From contig JAJTTP010000018.1 of the NCBI GenBank assembly GCA_023313575.1, forward strand, positions 62,001 through 126,000: a DNA stretch of 64,000 bases, given 5' to 3'. The position numbers were made by a program, and so were the translations under genes. Source of the stretch: Eutypella sp. D-1 (lineage: Eukaryota; Ascomycota; Sordariomycetes; Xylariales; Diatrypaceae). Every line of letters begins with the position of its first letter. The first letter of the stretch is position 1. Shown here piece after piece: positions 1 to 12,108 of the stretch. The notes under the pieces are model-generated. The model was not told where the DNA came from, did no database searches, and worked only from the letters and a program-made list of their open reading frames with translations.

Positions 1-865
1 TACAATCTTACTACAAGTGTATGTTCCCCCCTTAGTACTTCGTGTACTTTGCCTTCACCTAACCCTCTTAGCTTCTTTCACCTGCTTTAGTGTGAAAAAA
101 ACTGATCAATGAAAATGGAAAATATCATGAAGCGGCAGGGATGATGGACTCGGAGTGGGTCCGAAATACATACCATCGAGACCATGTACTTATGTACATC
201 CACTTCTTGCTGGCTCGTTTCCCCGGGGGTCTTTGGCTCCTGCTGTGTGCCATTTTCTACCAAAAACCACCCCTTATGTCACTTCTTCCCTCATGACCTC
301 ATCGCAACAACTCACCACCTCTCTTTTTTTTCCTTCTCCCGAACCACTGCATCATAACGACTCGGTCGTGAAGCCAAAAAAAAAAAAAGAGAGAGAGAAA
401 GGCCACACAATACACCTGGCACAACCTAAAGAAAATAGATCAGGAAACAGCCAACCTGACCCCACGCATAGTATTAACTTCGATATCACCTGCTATCTAA
501 CATTTTATCTCATCATTAATACATCAGTAAAAAGTTTAGTTCGCCACTGAGCAAGGGGGGCGACCGCCTTGTTCCATCGTCATCATTATCGGCATCATTT
601 GGGCATTTTTCTTTCAGAGGTAGTTTGCGTGCGTGCGCGCGTGTATGGTTGTTTCGTTCTGCCTGCAAGCTGCCTCGCCTCACCCACCATCAAACCCCCC
701 CAGAAAAAAAAAGAAAGGAAGACGAGTAAGACGACCAACCCGCCCATCAAAGTCGCCTAACTGTCGTCCACCGTCCACCCGTCCGCCCACTGTCGCCCAT
801 CGTTACATCATATACCTTCCTAAATCTGTACACACAATAAAACCACCTCCGTCACCTTCGTCATC
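1..865 (+). other. Upstream region / long leader of the bZIP gene
   Basis: No gene is recognised here. The stretch is rich in pyrimidine and A tracts (for example an A run near 376-388) and holds several short ATG-started frames with no family resemblance. It probably contains the promoter and a long 5' leader of the bZIP gene that starts at 866. The upstream ATGs could act as uORFs, but this cannot be decided from sequence alone. Confidence 0.5.
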
Positions 866-2936
866 ATGGCACCTTCGGAGTCCAAGCCTTCAGAAAATCC
901 ATCGCCAGGTACGTTAATTGATCCGTGTTCGGTCTCGTCACCCTTTTTGCCGTCATCGTCGTCATTGTTTTTTTGCCTCATTGCTGCATTGTTGCTGCAT
1001 TGTTGTTATGCATTATGTCCGATCGCGCATCTATCTACCTTTGTCGTCGTCGTTGGTGTTGATGTCGTTGTTGTCGTCGTTGACTTCGACTCACCGTCCA
1101 CCTTCCTCATCGTCACATCGCATTGCTTCATGACTTGGTAAAATAAACACAATGTTATGCACATCGTCTCCGATTGAACAAGTCGAAACCTTCCCCGTCG
1201 CTGAACGATGGATCGAACAGTTGTTCGACTATTTGATCGAGATCAAGTGGGATAGGTAGTAGACGAGCCGGCAGCGACACATAATGCTACTTGGAAATGC
1301 ATTCCACTGAAAGCAATCTGGCGATTGAATAAGACTATGTTGCTGACAATTTCTTTTCGATATTCTCAGACAATGCGAACAGCGACAAGAAAACATCCGA
1401 CGTCAAGCCCGAGTCCAAGCCAAACGCTGAACCAGGTCAGCCGTTAGCACCGCCGCCTAAGCCGGGAGAGGATTACTTCTCAAGTCAGTTGAGTCTGGAG
1501 CCCAATCCATTTGAGCAGTCGTTTGGAACAGGAGGAGGAACGGTAGAAACCCCGGGAGGTACCAAACTACCTAGTGTCGCTGCCCTCACTTCGCCTTCGT
1601 CCCTATTGCCAGGAAACGGAAATACACCATTCAACTGGGGAGGTGGTTCCCTTAGAACTGGACCTCTCAGCCCAGCTATGCTGTCCGGCCCCGCAAATGA
1701 TTATTTTGGCGATACGTCACATACCTTGCGTAGTGGCTTTACACCGAATGAGAGTTCACTTAGGACGGGCTTAACTCCAGGTGGTGGTGGTACTATGTTC
1801 CCAGCTCCCAGTCCCAACACGCAGGCCATCTTCGCACAAATAGCTAGCGGTGCCGCAACTCCCAGTACTATCGACTTCCATCGAACAGCCATGAGTGCAG
1901 CTGCAGCCAAGGCGAACCGCGAGCAGCCCGCCAACCAGACGGCTCCGACGTCGCAGCCGCCAGAATCCAATGGCGTCGCCGTCAAGACCGAATCGAAGCC
2001 TGCGTCAGGGTTCGATCCTCACGACAATGACGCTGCTAACGGGCTGTACATGCTAGCACAAGGCGCTCAGACCCGGAGTGGCGCACAAACCCAATACCCT
2101 GTTGGCGGAAACCAGCCCGTACATGCTCACCCCGCTCCCGCTCCCCCTCCTACTAATGTGCCCGCCCCTGCGGCAGTAGCCACGAACAGTGCCAGCACAT
2201 CGCCTCACATGAATGGTAACGGGAACTCTGTACCACCGGCCGAGCCAGGCGCGCGGAGTGTTAGTGAAGCGCGCAGCGGAATCTCGGAGGAGAGCGAGCA
2301 AGCAAAGCCGCCCGCAAAGGGCAAAGGCAAGCGAGGGGCCGGACCGACGACAGCCGCGAATGGAAGGCGGAAAGCCGAGGACGCCCCCGCAAAACAACCC
2401 GCTAATAAGAAGACGAAGACAGCGTCATCTATCAACGGCATGGATGAGCCTACTTCGGACGAAGAGGATGAGGACGACAAGGGTAATGACAGCCAGCCGA
2501 AGTCGAAAATGACGGATGAGGAGAAGCGGAAGAACTTCCTTGAACGAAACAGGTATGCCTTGATAGCCCAACCCGTCACCTGATGTAGTCTTCCGACACT
2601 AACAACACGTACAGAGTGGCTGCCCTGAAGTGCCGTCAGCGCAAGAAGCAATGGCTCGCCAATCTTCAAAACAAGGTGGAAATGTTTAGCAGCGAGAATG
2701 ACGCTTTAACAGCACAGATCTCGCAACTACGGGAAGAAGTCGTCAACCTGAAGACGCTGCTTCTCGCCCATAAAGACTGCCCTGTCACGCAGCAGCAAGG
2801 TTTGCACGGCGCTTTCATGCAACAGGCCATGGAGACTTATAACCCTCAGATCAACCCGTATGGGATGGCAGCAGGTATCCCAACCCAACCCGTAATGGCG
2901 GGCCCGGCGCAAGGGGTACAAAGGCGCTATTCATAG
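866..2936 (+). CDS. atf1: Atf1/AtfA-type bZIP stress transcription factor
   Basis: Three exons: 866-908, 1370-2552 and 2615-2936, giving 515 residues. Introns are GTACGT...CTCAG (461 nt) and GTATGC...ACAG (62 nt, with a CTAAC branch-like motif). The start is the first ATG in frame and gives MAPSESKPSENPSP. The N-terminal two thirds are Pro/Ser/Thr/Asn-rich and contain EPNPFEQSFG and the FTPNESSLRTGLTPGG segment typical of the Aft1 homology regions. An acidic run (TSDEEDEDDKG) precedes the bZIP: basic region FLERNRVAALKCRQRKKQWL at about 404-423, followed by heptad leucines. The family binds CRE sites (TGACGTCA) as the nuclear target of the HOG/Sty1 MAP kinase and controls stress, conidial and secondary-metabolism genes. 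The second intron splits the codon inside the basic region (N-R). Orthology is confident; regulation here is inferred from the family. Confidence 0.93.
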
Positions 2937-4851
2937 GATGATACCGTTACCCCTTCGGAGATGTCTCTAAACAAAGCTCCGGAGGAAACCGTATAATGAC
3001 GTCAAGAGAGCATATGGGGCTACGGATGGTAGAAGCTCTCCGGGCGATGACCGGGGAAGCTTCTCATGGTCTGTCACCGCCTGGGACAGGCCGGCTCAAA
3101 AGCCGAGGAATGGGTTGACTCCCATCGGACGTTGCTCACTGTAAGAGAAGTCCGTTAAGCTTTCGACGCTCGAACGGGTGTTTTTTGGCATCTCGGGTCC
3201 GGCATTACTGTATTAACATTTACGTCACGAGACCTCAACGGGCATGGAGTTCAGGGCCATGCTGTAGAGCGACATATTACCACATAGGAGGCCGGGTACC
3301 ATGACGGAAGGGCGTCGTTCCTGTCTATAATGCTACGCATTCCTCATTGTACGTACGTAGCTGGCCGGTCATACATCAAAATCGGTGTTAAAGGGGAGGG
3401 GAAAGGAACATCTGGTTGACTTTGTTTTTCAAGTGGTGCGGTGTGGCTTCTGATTTTCCTGACCGGCGTTCGGGGTTGTTCTGGGATTTGATGAAAGAGG
3501 GGGAGGAAGAAGATGATTCCCCCAGTACACGCCTATCTATATATATCTATGTTCCGGAGGAGAGAGGGGGGGGGGCTTGGGGAGGTTGTGAGGGAGGAGG
3601 TTTACGGTGATTTTTCGCCATATCGAGGCCGTCATACACGCAGACGTACGGCGTCAGAGAAATTCCCCGCTTAAGGTGGTTGCTCAACGGCGGCATAGTG
3701 GTAGTTTATACGTACACGGGTCAAGGCTGCCTGCCGCCGGCTTTCTTGAGCAGAGAGAGAGAAAGAGTGAAGTCTGCGCGAGATGGAGGTTTTATTCTTG
3801 AAACATGATAGCAGATACAATTGATCGAAAGTATATCGTTGATTTCGCTATCACTGCTCATCATCTTGTTTAGATATCGCAGCCTAACTAAACCGATTTC
3901 TTCGAATCCGTGGACTGCCGCATATAAACCCCAATACCATTCGCCAATGAGGCCCGATTCATCCATACCCTTTACAAGTACACCATCACGCATGCCGAAG
4001 GTATAGCGTAATCGCATCGCTTGACATCATTTAAAGTAGCGTCCCCCTATTCCTTATCTAAAATGCAACATTGTGGCATTGTGGAGTAGATATGCATTAA
4101 AGAAACATTTTAACACGACCCCACATCGCGTGGGGACGGTTATGTGTATAGTGGGGTGATGCACTAAATAAGTATTGTATGTACAATGTAAACAAGAGGG
4201 AAAGCGCACCTGGGCACTTCGCGCGCCTCGCCTACACGACCCTGTCTGTCCGCCTTCTATGTAACCAAACTGCCCTCTGCCATAACCAATGGACGGAACT
4301 AACTTCTAACAACAACTCCGGACGAAGACGAGAGGAGTAAGAATTTCCCCCCAAAGCCCGATCAACATCGATATTCCAGACACGACGACGAAAACAACGA
4401 CGGTAAAAAGAAAACGCTCCGAAGGCTGTTTTTTTATATTTTAGTTTAACTAAAATACCTTGTTATTATTTTATCGAATTGAAGGGGGAAAAGGGCCCGG
4501 GATCTCGACGCGCTTTACAATTCGCCCTGACGTATTAAGGCGTAATTTTTTTCTTTGGGGAATTGCGCACGCGCTTCTAATCCAACGAACGGCCGTTGTG
4601 GGTTTCTTGCTGGATTTAATCTCACTGTCATCGCCGTCGCCCATCATCATCGCCGCTCTATCAATTGAATCTGCTACAAAACGATTAAAAATCAGGCTTG
4701 GTGGAGATTCGCGACGCCGCTTACCGGGGGTTTGAGGAGAGAAGGAAAGAAGGCCCTTTCTGACCCGGACCGAACCTGATCTCAACTAAGAGATCATCAT
4801 CATCAATAATAGCCGTATTTCCGTATTCATGCGCGTCCCAACCCAGCGTCC
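2937..4851. other. Intergenic region between atf1 and dsn1
   Basis: No credible coding region in about 1.9 kb. The left part is presumably the atf1 3' UTR and includes a perfect TGACGTCA octamer at 2997-3004. The right part, with short pyrimidine tracts, is presumably the promoter and leader of the kinetochore gene. Confidence 0.5.
2997..3004. promoter_or_regulatory. Perfect CRE octamer TGACGTCA
   Basis: The palindrome TGACGTCA is the consensus binding site of ATF/CREB bZIP dimers. It lies 61 bases after the stop codon of the Atf1-type gene. The site is seen directly; an autoregulatory function is inference, and a chance octamer is possible. Confidence 0.4.
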
Positions 4852-6858
4852 ATGACTACTCTCGTGCAGACTCGTCAGCCGCTACAAGTTCTGAGCATGA
4901 GCAACCAGCCCAAACGCCGCAGGAGCGAGCGTACTGCCGGTATGTCTTTAATATTCCACCGGAATCGCGTCTTACAGGAGGCGGATTTAGACAGAGGGGC
5001 TACACTATGCTTTTCTTTTCTTTGGAGGGGTGGGAGGGGTATGGATTTATGAACTGGGAAGTTGCAATATGTGCATATAGAATTACCAGCTGACAGCCCA
5101 TCCAGCAGCATATGATGACAGTGATGGCGACTTCATCTTCACACGAGGAACCAAACGGCAGAAGACGGTGCAGCCCCAGCCGATACCAGAAGAAGAGCCC
5201 GCGCCAGCTCCCGCGCCCGCGCCTAGGAAAACCAGGGGAAGAAAACCAAAGGAGACCAAGGTACCCCAGGAACCACAGGAAGCAGAGACGCCACCAAAAC
5301 CAGCCCCGAAAAGAGCCCCGAAGCGGAAATCGAGCCAGTTAGCCGTCCAGCCAGATCCTCCAGCGCCAGCGCCTTCACCACTTCCTCAACGGACGACGCG
5401 GCGGAAGGCAGCACGTTCACCCGAGGACAGTATAGAAAAAGAGCCACCGAAGCCCACGCGAACCACGAGAGCTACGAAGGCCACGAAGGCCGCGAAAGCT
5501 ACGAAAGCTACTAAGGCTACAAAGAACGAGTCGAATGTAAAACGTAGGGATGAAGTACCAGCCGAGACGGAGCCGGAGCCGGAGCCGGAGGCAGTACCCG
5601 AACCCGAACCCGAGCCAGAAGCCGCACAGGCGACGCCAATGGAAGTGGACAAGACGCGAGGAGGTCCCGGCACCACCTCAAATTCTAAGAAGATCGCGCT
5701 CCCGTTCAGCGACACGCCGATCATAAACCGCAACAAGGAAATGCGGAAGAAGACCGGCGGCCGCCGAAGCAGCTTAGGGATGCGCGGGAGGAGGGCGAGC
5801 TCGCTCCTCGACAGCGGCAACAGCGCGATACCCCACCGGGAGGTCGACCCGGCCGAATTCTACAAACACATCGAAGCCGACGGGCCCAGCGAACCGCGGC
5901 GGATGAAGCAGCTCCTGATGTGGTGCGGCGAGCGCGCACTGGCCAAGAAGCCCAAGCTGGGATCTCTGAATTCTAATGCGGTTCTAGGGGGTAAGAGCAA
6001 CAGACGACTTGTCCTCCATGATTGAACTTTTGCGATTGCTAACTACCGTCACCACAGCCCGGGCAATCCAAGACCAGCTGCTGAAGGACTTCTCGGCGAA
6101 ATCGGAGTTCTCGGACTGGTTTCCGCGCGAGGACGTCGATGACGTCCCGAGACCTCCGGCCATAGTGAAGCCGAACCCGCGGAATATAGAACACGACGAG
6201 AAAATCGTACAATTAGAAGAAAGGATAAAACGGTTAGTCTGCGCAAAAGAAAAACGACCTTGGGAAACCATTCCCAGGATGAGCTGTGTGTGCGGGCCCG
6301 CTGACCAACGTTTTACTATGTAACAGATTAAAAGCGGAGAAGAAAAAATGGCAATCTTTAAAGAACCAGACGCCGCCGGAATTACCACCGCTGTTTCCCC
6401 TGCCACCAGCAGCTTCCTCGTCGCAAGAAGGCGGCTCATCACATCAACAACAATCACTACAGCGGCAGCAGTTACCATTACCAGACGCCTCGCTCCTCGA
6501 CGCCGAAGAGGCGCGGATGCTGGAGTTCATCACGGAGTCGACGGGCGCGCTATCGCTGCTCGGTCCGCAGACGCAGACGCAGGGACAGACGACGCAGGCG
6601 CAACAGACGCAGGCGCGGCTGCGGGCGCTACAGGAGACGCTCGAGTTCCGGATCGACCGGCTGGCGGACGGCGTGCACAAAGCGGAGCGGCGGACGGCGA
6701 CGGCGGGGCGACAGGCGGACCTCGTGCTATCCCTCGGGGCGGCCCGGCTCCGCGAGCGCGAACGCCGCGAGAAGGCCGCCGCTGGCACCCGCGATATGCC
6801 CGTCATGGAGGTCCTCAGGAGTCTCGGCCGGATATTGCCGGAGGGCGGCGGCGGGTGA
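4852..6858 (+). CDS. dsn1: Kinetochore protein DSN1/Mis13 (MIND/Mis12 complex)
   Basis: Four exons: 4852-4939, 5106 (or 5109)-5990, 6058-6232 and 6327-6858, about 559 residues. The family is a subunit of the Mis12/MIND complex that links centromeric chromatin to the Ndc80 complex. The N-terminus is basic (NQPKRRRSERTA) and is followed by YDDSDGDFIFTRGTKR. A long low-complexity linker follows, with PAPAPAP, ATKATKAAKATKATKATK and PEPEPEPE repeats. The conserved Mis13 region is RRSSLGMRGRRASSLLDSG, then REVDPAEFYKHI and MKQLLMWCGERAL; it continues across intron 2 as ARAIQDQLLKDFSAKSEFSDW. RRSSLG and RRASSL resemble Aurora B phosphosites of Dsn1 (family knowledge). The C-terminus is predicted coiled coil. 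The acceptor of intron 1 is a CAGCAG tandem, so an isoform differing by one Ala is possible. The stop is TGA at 6856. Confidence 0.88.
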
Positions 6859-9010
6859 TGGTGATGGTGATAGCAGTTTTTTGCAAAGGGGGGGAAGAGA
6901 TTTATGGATTCGAAAGAAAGCAAGAAAGAGAGGTACATACGTATATGCATAGGTACATACCCCTACCCCCTTATCCCTTGTACAAAGTCGCGACCGAGAA
7001 ACCACACGAGAGAAACCACACGACACGACGCGGGAGAGATGAGAAGAAAGGGGCGCCCCTCCCTCCCTATCCTAGTTCTGCCTGTCTGCCATGTACCTCC
7101 ACTCACTCAGGCTGTACTGTTCCTCTTCTTCCTCATCCCCATCTTTTTTCACCCCCCTGCCGCCACCCCGGAATCCGAGCCGAGCCCAGCCCAGTGTGTA
7201 AGCGAAGGAAGAAAGCTGAAAGAGAGAGGAGAAAGAAAGCGGGGGGAAGGGGCAAAGGGGGGGGGGGGTGAGCTACGACTGTACTGTACTGCACTGTACT
7301 GTAGCTACTCATTTATTCTAGCCAGAGCTAAGCTAAAGCTAGATCACGTCACGCCTTATCATGATTGAACGATGGGAAAAACAACAACAAATTTCATGTG
7401 TTTCTTTTTTCTTTGGGGGCGAGGGGGGGAGGGGCTGGAGTTTGTTGTCACGCCTGTATATATCCACTTTCTCTTTTTCTTACCTCCCACCCCGGAGATG
7501 TTCAGGGGTGTGCTTTTTATACCACCTGACCGTGTCGGTTCCATTTCATTTCATTTCAATTTTTTTTTACACACCGTACTTGCTTGTTTCTCTTATTTCT
7601 CTTGGTTTCTCTCGTTCCTGTTAACTGTTTTGTCTGTCTTTTTTTTTTCCCGCGAAAGATACCACATGTTCGAGTTCGAGATCGACGTTAGTCCCAGCCA
7701 TCCATTCATTCGGCTTTCTTAGGAATCCTTTTTTGCGGGGTGGGTAGGGCGTTGGGCACGGCACGGGCATTGTGTTGGGGGGGGGGGGGGTTGTTTAGGG
7801 GTAGAAGGAATACCGGCACAGGGGCGTTAAGGAGATATGAGATGAAGAGCGTGAAAGGGGGGGGGGTTGTAGGGAGGAAAGGGGAGAAGGCACAGATGGA
7901 GAGGGAAGATCTTGAAGAAGGCAAAAAAAGCCTACCGCGGGATTTAAGGAATTATCGTTTTTTTTGAATTTGGGGGGTCCGGTATGGTATGGTATGGTAT
8001 AAGGCGGTGGGTGATAAGGCACACCAGGCGAGGAGGCCGAGGCAAGGCAAGGCCGGCGTGGACGGGTAGGCAGTCAAGAAGCTTCCAAGGTTTATATATA
8101 TAGATTAGATGGGGTGCTTGACGTGCTTCCTTGATTAGGTAGAGGTAGCCCAGCCCAGTCTCTGTGCGAGCAAGCAAAAGAATTGAACCTGTCCCCCTTT
8201 CCCTGGGCGGGACCCTTCGTCGTCGAAATCTTTTCTGAGTTAGGTTTGTCCCGCCCCGTCTCGTTCTCGTTCTCGTCTCCATCCCCTATCCCTACCTACC
8301 TACCTATGATACTCGATCGTCTCATACATATGTGTATACCTAACTAAGGGTGAACGTTCTGAAATACGAACCTGAGGGCGTCAAAAGTGAAAAAGGGCGG
8401 GGGGGGGGGGGGGGGCGGCGATGACAAGTTAGTTGAAAAAAAGCTTCGTTCGTTGACTGTGGGACGCGAACTTTTATCGTATAAGTACCGAGGCCTGTAT
8501 CGGGGCCTCCATGGGTGTAAAACTGGAAAGAAGAAGATTGCGGCAGGAGGGATTGTTGGGGATATTGTAGTGTATTTTCTTTTTTCCTTTTCTTTCTTTT
8601 TTTTGAGTCGCGACTCTAGTCAGTAAAAGGGGTAGAAGATTACCATACAACATAAATGTATGTCGAGATCATGTACATGCATCATCATCATAGAACGCCC
8701 TCGTTAGTCCAACGGGTTCATAATCCCATCCCTCGTCCGTCCTTTTTTGTTTCTTTTCCATGATTGCTCCACTCCACCCTTCAATCCCTTTTTTCAATGT
8801 CAGTTCAATCCCACCACCTAGCTCGCTCACAGGGTGGGAGATATATGTAGTCTGTCATCTCTCCCCTAGCCGCCAGCTTACCAGTCAACCATGATTATCC
8901 CCTTAACATCTTTCTTTTCCTTCCCCCCCACCTTTTCCTTTCCTTCCTTTCCTATTTTTTCTTTCTTCTTCTCTTGGCCTAATTCGCCTAATGATCAGGG
9001 GGCTAAGCCG
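6859..9010. other. Convergent 3' region with homopolymer and pentamer repeats
   Basis: This lies between the convergent dsn1 and sdh5 genes. No coding region is supported. It contains a run of 14 G at 7777-7790, a run of 17 G at 8399-8415, a (GGTAT)4 repeat at 7981-8000 and several pyrimidine tracts. The overlapping frames in this stretch are low-complexity and match no family. Confidence 0.5.
7981..8000. repeat. Short tandem repeat (GGTAT)4
   Basis: Four perfect tandem copies of GGTAT are seen directly. This is a simple microsatellite in non-coding sequence. Confidence 0.9.
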
Positions 9011-9943
9011 CTAGCCCGAGCGCCGCAGGTCCGGCATGAAAGCCATGCCACCGGGGGCGGCGGCGCGCGCGCGCACGTGCTCCCGCAGGAGACGTAGAAC
9101 CTCGCTATCGCGCCAGCGCGCCGGCACGGGTCGATACGCCGGGCGGAAGGTGCCCACGGTCTGCGCCCACTCGCCCGACTGCCGGTGGTCGTACGGCTCG
9201 ATGGTCTGCTGCTTCTGTCCCGCCGCCGCCGCTGCTGACTCCGCATCCGTCTCCGTCTCCGCGGCCTCTGCTATCACGGCGTCGGCGTTGACGATTGGGG
9301 AGGTTGTTGCTGTTGTTGTTGGTGTGGATGATGCGGTTGTGGCGGACCCTAACGCTGCTTCGAGGCCCCCGCCGTACCCCGCGTCGCTTGTGTCGCGGGT
9401 CTCGGTGGCACTGGGCGAAGACGTGGAGGATGGAGGCGGCTCCTGCGTCGCCCAGTAGTAGATGTCCCAGTCGTTCTCGTCGAGGAATTTGTCGTACTGC
9501 GCCATCTGCTCACGCGTCATCGAGGGCAGGTAGGCGTCTGCGAATGTCGAGAGGAGGAGGTCCGACTCTAGGGTCCCGCGCTTGCGGCTCTGGTCTGTTT
9601 CCCGGGCTGGGTGTTAGCGGAGTTCTTTTCCTACTTTTAGGGGGGATGGTAGGAGAAAAGAGTCCCAAAAAAACGTACAAGTCAGCCGGGCCCGCATCGT
9701 CCGGTCGTCCTCGCCGACCCGCCGTATCGGTTCGACCCGGAACTTGGCGCCCTCCAGCTCGCCGACGCCCATCTCGCCCGCGATGCCTGCGCCATCGGGC
9801 GTCTTCACCTGGAGCCTCGCGCGCGTGGTGCTGAGCGGTCGGGCGAGGGCGGTGATGGTGATCGGCGTCGCCGTCCTCCTCGCGGACAGCGCTAGCCGGC
9901 GCGCCGGACGCAGTAGGACGCGCGGTGCGGATGTCGATGCCAT
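9011..9943 (-). CDS. sdh5: Succinate dehydrogenase assembly factor 2 (SDHAF2/Sdh5), mitochondrial
   Basis: Two exons on the minus strand: 9943-9679 and 9594-9011, giving 282 residues; intron GTACGT...ACAG. The family (Sdh5/Emi5) promotes covalent FAD attachment to the succinate dehydrogenase flavoprotein in the mitochondrial matrix. The first ~50 residues are Arg/Ala/Ser/Thr-rich with almost no acidic residue ([19 protein letters not shown]), as expected of a targeting presequence. The conserved core crosses the intron: [20 protein letters not shown], then [20 protein letters not shown] and YYWATQ. The closing motif [14 protein letters not shown] is also present. Between YYWATQ (about residue 139) and EWAQTVGTF (about 230) lies an insertion of about 90 residues rich in Ser, Thr and Ala, which explains why the protein is much longer than yeast Sdh5. 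Family assignment is confident. Confidence 0.92.
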
Positions 9944-11201
9944 TGTGTGTTCTGTTCTGTTCTGTCTGCCTTGGTGCTCGGGGATGGTTGACTTCTTCTC
10001 AGATCAGATAGTTGACCTAGCCCCTCCTCCCCCGGGTTTTTAAAGATGTCCTAAGTAGAGATAGGATGGATGTATGCGCCAAAGAAGACAAGAGGAATAT
10101 CAATGGGTTGGTATAATAATTTTTCACAAAATTTGGTTCTCTTGTTGGAAAAGGGTCCACGGTTATTAAGGGGGGGTCCAATTGAAAGGCGAAGATAATA
10201 AATCAGAGTTAAAAGAAAAGAAGAAAAGAAAAGAAGAGGAAGAAAAAAAAAGGGAACCGAAAGCCGAATTGGTGGGGGTGTGTGGTGTGGTGTGGTGTCG
10301 AACGCATTACACCAGTGTGCTTGGTAGTATTATATATACCTATTGTATAGACTTATCTGGGGGGTCGATCGTTGACGTAAATCAATGGTCATGTCCCCTC
10401 GGGAAACTTTTTACTAGCCTCGGCAGGTGTTTGCACGTCCATACAATAAGAAAGCAAATCTTAGCCCTCTCTAACTAGTGGAGCTACGGCCGGCGGTCGA
10501 CGGCCGGACGGGCGGCCCGGGGGGAAATTAAGCAAAAACATTCAAGTTAAACTACCTAGACCTCCTAGATAAATCATGAGAGGGTCCGAACTTTTGAGGT
10601 TCCACACCACTGAGCTCCGTTCCTGATCTCTATGTATGTATAAGTAGGTAATAATTGTCTAACTTCCTGGTGTATGTTGGTCTATATAACACACACCTGG
10701 CAGTTATATAAATGTGGCCCTACTTCGTGACAGAAAGTTACTGGAGCTTCTGAGGGCCTGAATAAAATGCACGAGTAGTTAGACAACTAACGGTCCAGTA
10801 CTTATATATACATATATATATAAGCCATCACCGTCCCTATATTTTTCATTCGCTTCTTCTCTCCGCCGCAAGCCATAGAGAAGGGCCGCCTTCATACAGA
10901 TAGATAGATAGGTAGATAAGTATACGTACACCGTACAGAGACGGAGGAGAGATATCTAGCTCCGTGCATTACTTTCCGTCTTATATATCTCTCGTCTTTC
11001 GTCTTTTCCTTTTTTTTCATATGCTGCTAGCCAGGGAAGGTACACATGCGTCTCTTCACGGCATCCCCTTCGCTTTTTATAGCACCAGGGCAATAAAACG
11101 ACATATAAACCCACCAATGCCATTCTTTTTCCTCCTTCTCTCCGCTCGTGGAAAACTTTTGCTGCGCGGATCAAAACCCGCCACCCCCCTCCCCCCCTTC
11201 C
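9944..11201. other. Non-coding region upstream of sdh5 / downstream of erv25
   Basis: No gene is seen. Purine-rich and TATATA tracts occur (for example 10803-10822). The part next to 9943 is the presumed sdh5 promoter. The part next to 11201 is the erv25 3' UTR. Confidence 0.45.
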
Positions 11202-12108
11202 TTAGATAAGGTGCTTCGACCGGAAGTAGGCGCGCAGGTACATGATCTGCCAGGCCCAGAGGGCGACGAGCAGGAAGGTGGTGGCCATGCCGAACCACTT
11301 GACGCGGTTGTTGGTGCTCTCGTTGGTGTCGCGCAGGCGCTGCTCCCGGGAGCGCAGGTAGTCCATCTCCTGCACGGTCTCGCCCAGCATCTCCTCGATC
11401 CGCCGCATCTCCATCTCCACCGGCTTCAGCTTCTCCGTCGCCTGGATCGCCGACCAGTCCTTCGCGTCCGCCCCGATGTCCACGTCCAGCTCGATGTGCC
11501 GGTATGGGTTTCCGCGGCCTGCGTGGAGTGGGTGGACGAGTGGGTGTCCTCTATGTCAGCGAGCGCAATTCTTTCCCCATATGTACGGATGTGTATGTGG
11601 GTGTGTGTGTGTGCATGTCAATATGTGCGTCTTGTCTTGGGATGGAACGTACCGCCCGTCAGGTTGTTGTCGAAGCAGACATCGAAGGCAGCGTCGGCGT
11701 GCGAGGTGAAGACGACTCTCGACTCGCCGGCGATATCTCTGGGACGACCGTACTCGTTGCCGACGGCATCTTTAATCTACGCACGCACACACACGAACGA
11801 GCCATGTCATCATTAGCCTTCTCTCTCTCTGTCTCCCCCGGTGGTGGATGTTGTTTATCTTTTTTTCTTCTTGATTTTTCGGGCGCTTTATCAAGCGATG
11901 TGTAACGTACGAGCATGTTCACGGTCTGGCCGTCGCCCTTGTGGCCGCTCACGGTGGCCGTGACGACGACGAGGGTGTTCCTCGCGACGAAATTCCGAAT
12001 GCAGCGGCGCTTCCCGTCGGCGGCCATGTCGAACTTCAGGGCGTCGATCGACGTGATCAGGAGCAGGATGCCGCAGATGTACTGCAGCAGTGCCCGTGGT
12101 AGAGCCAT
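11202..12108 (-). CDS. erv25: p24-family COPII cargo receptor ERV25
   Basis: Three exons on the minus strand: 12108-11911, 11776-11653 and 11518-11202, giving 212 residues. Introns begin GTACGT and end GTAG/GCAG. p24 delta proteins cycle between ER and Golgi in COPI/COPII vesicles and help sort GPI-anchored cargo. A signal peptide is visible ([20 protein letters not shown]), then the luminal GOLD domain (starts [18 protein letters not shown], with the second conserved Cys in [11 protein letters not shown]). The coiled-coil stretch is [21 protein letters not shown] single C-terminal membrane segment ([20 protein letters not shown]) is followed by the short tail [10 protein letters not shown], which resembles the FF/KKxx-type coat-binding tails. 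It is divergent from the U1-C gene, with an 860-bp shared upstream region. Confidence 0.94.

Noticed and set aside
5386..5820. Minus-strand frame of 144 residues overlapping DSN1
   Set aside because: It is a shadow of the repeat-rich DSN1 exon (Ala/Lys and Pro/Glu repeats read backwards as Val/Ala/Phe and Gly/Ser repeats) and has no family resemblance.
6348..7271. Plus-strand frame of 307 residues
   Set aside because: It overlaps the last DSN1 exon in another frame and then runs into low-complexity non-coding sequence; no domain and no supporting splice sites.
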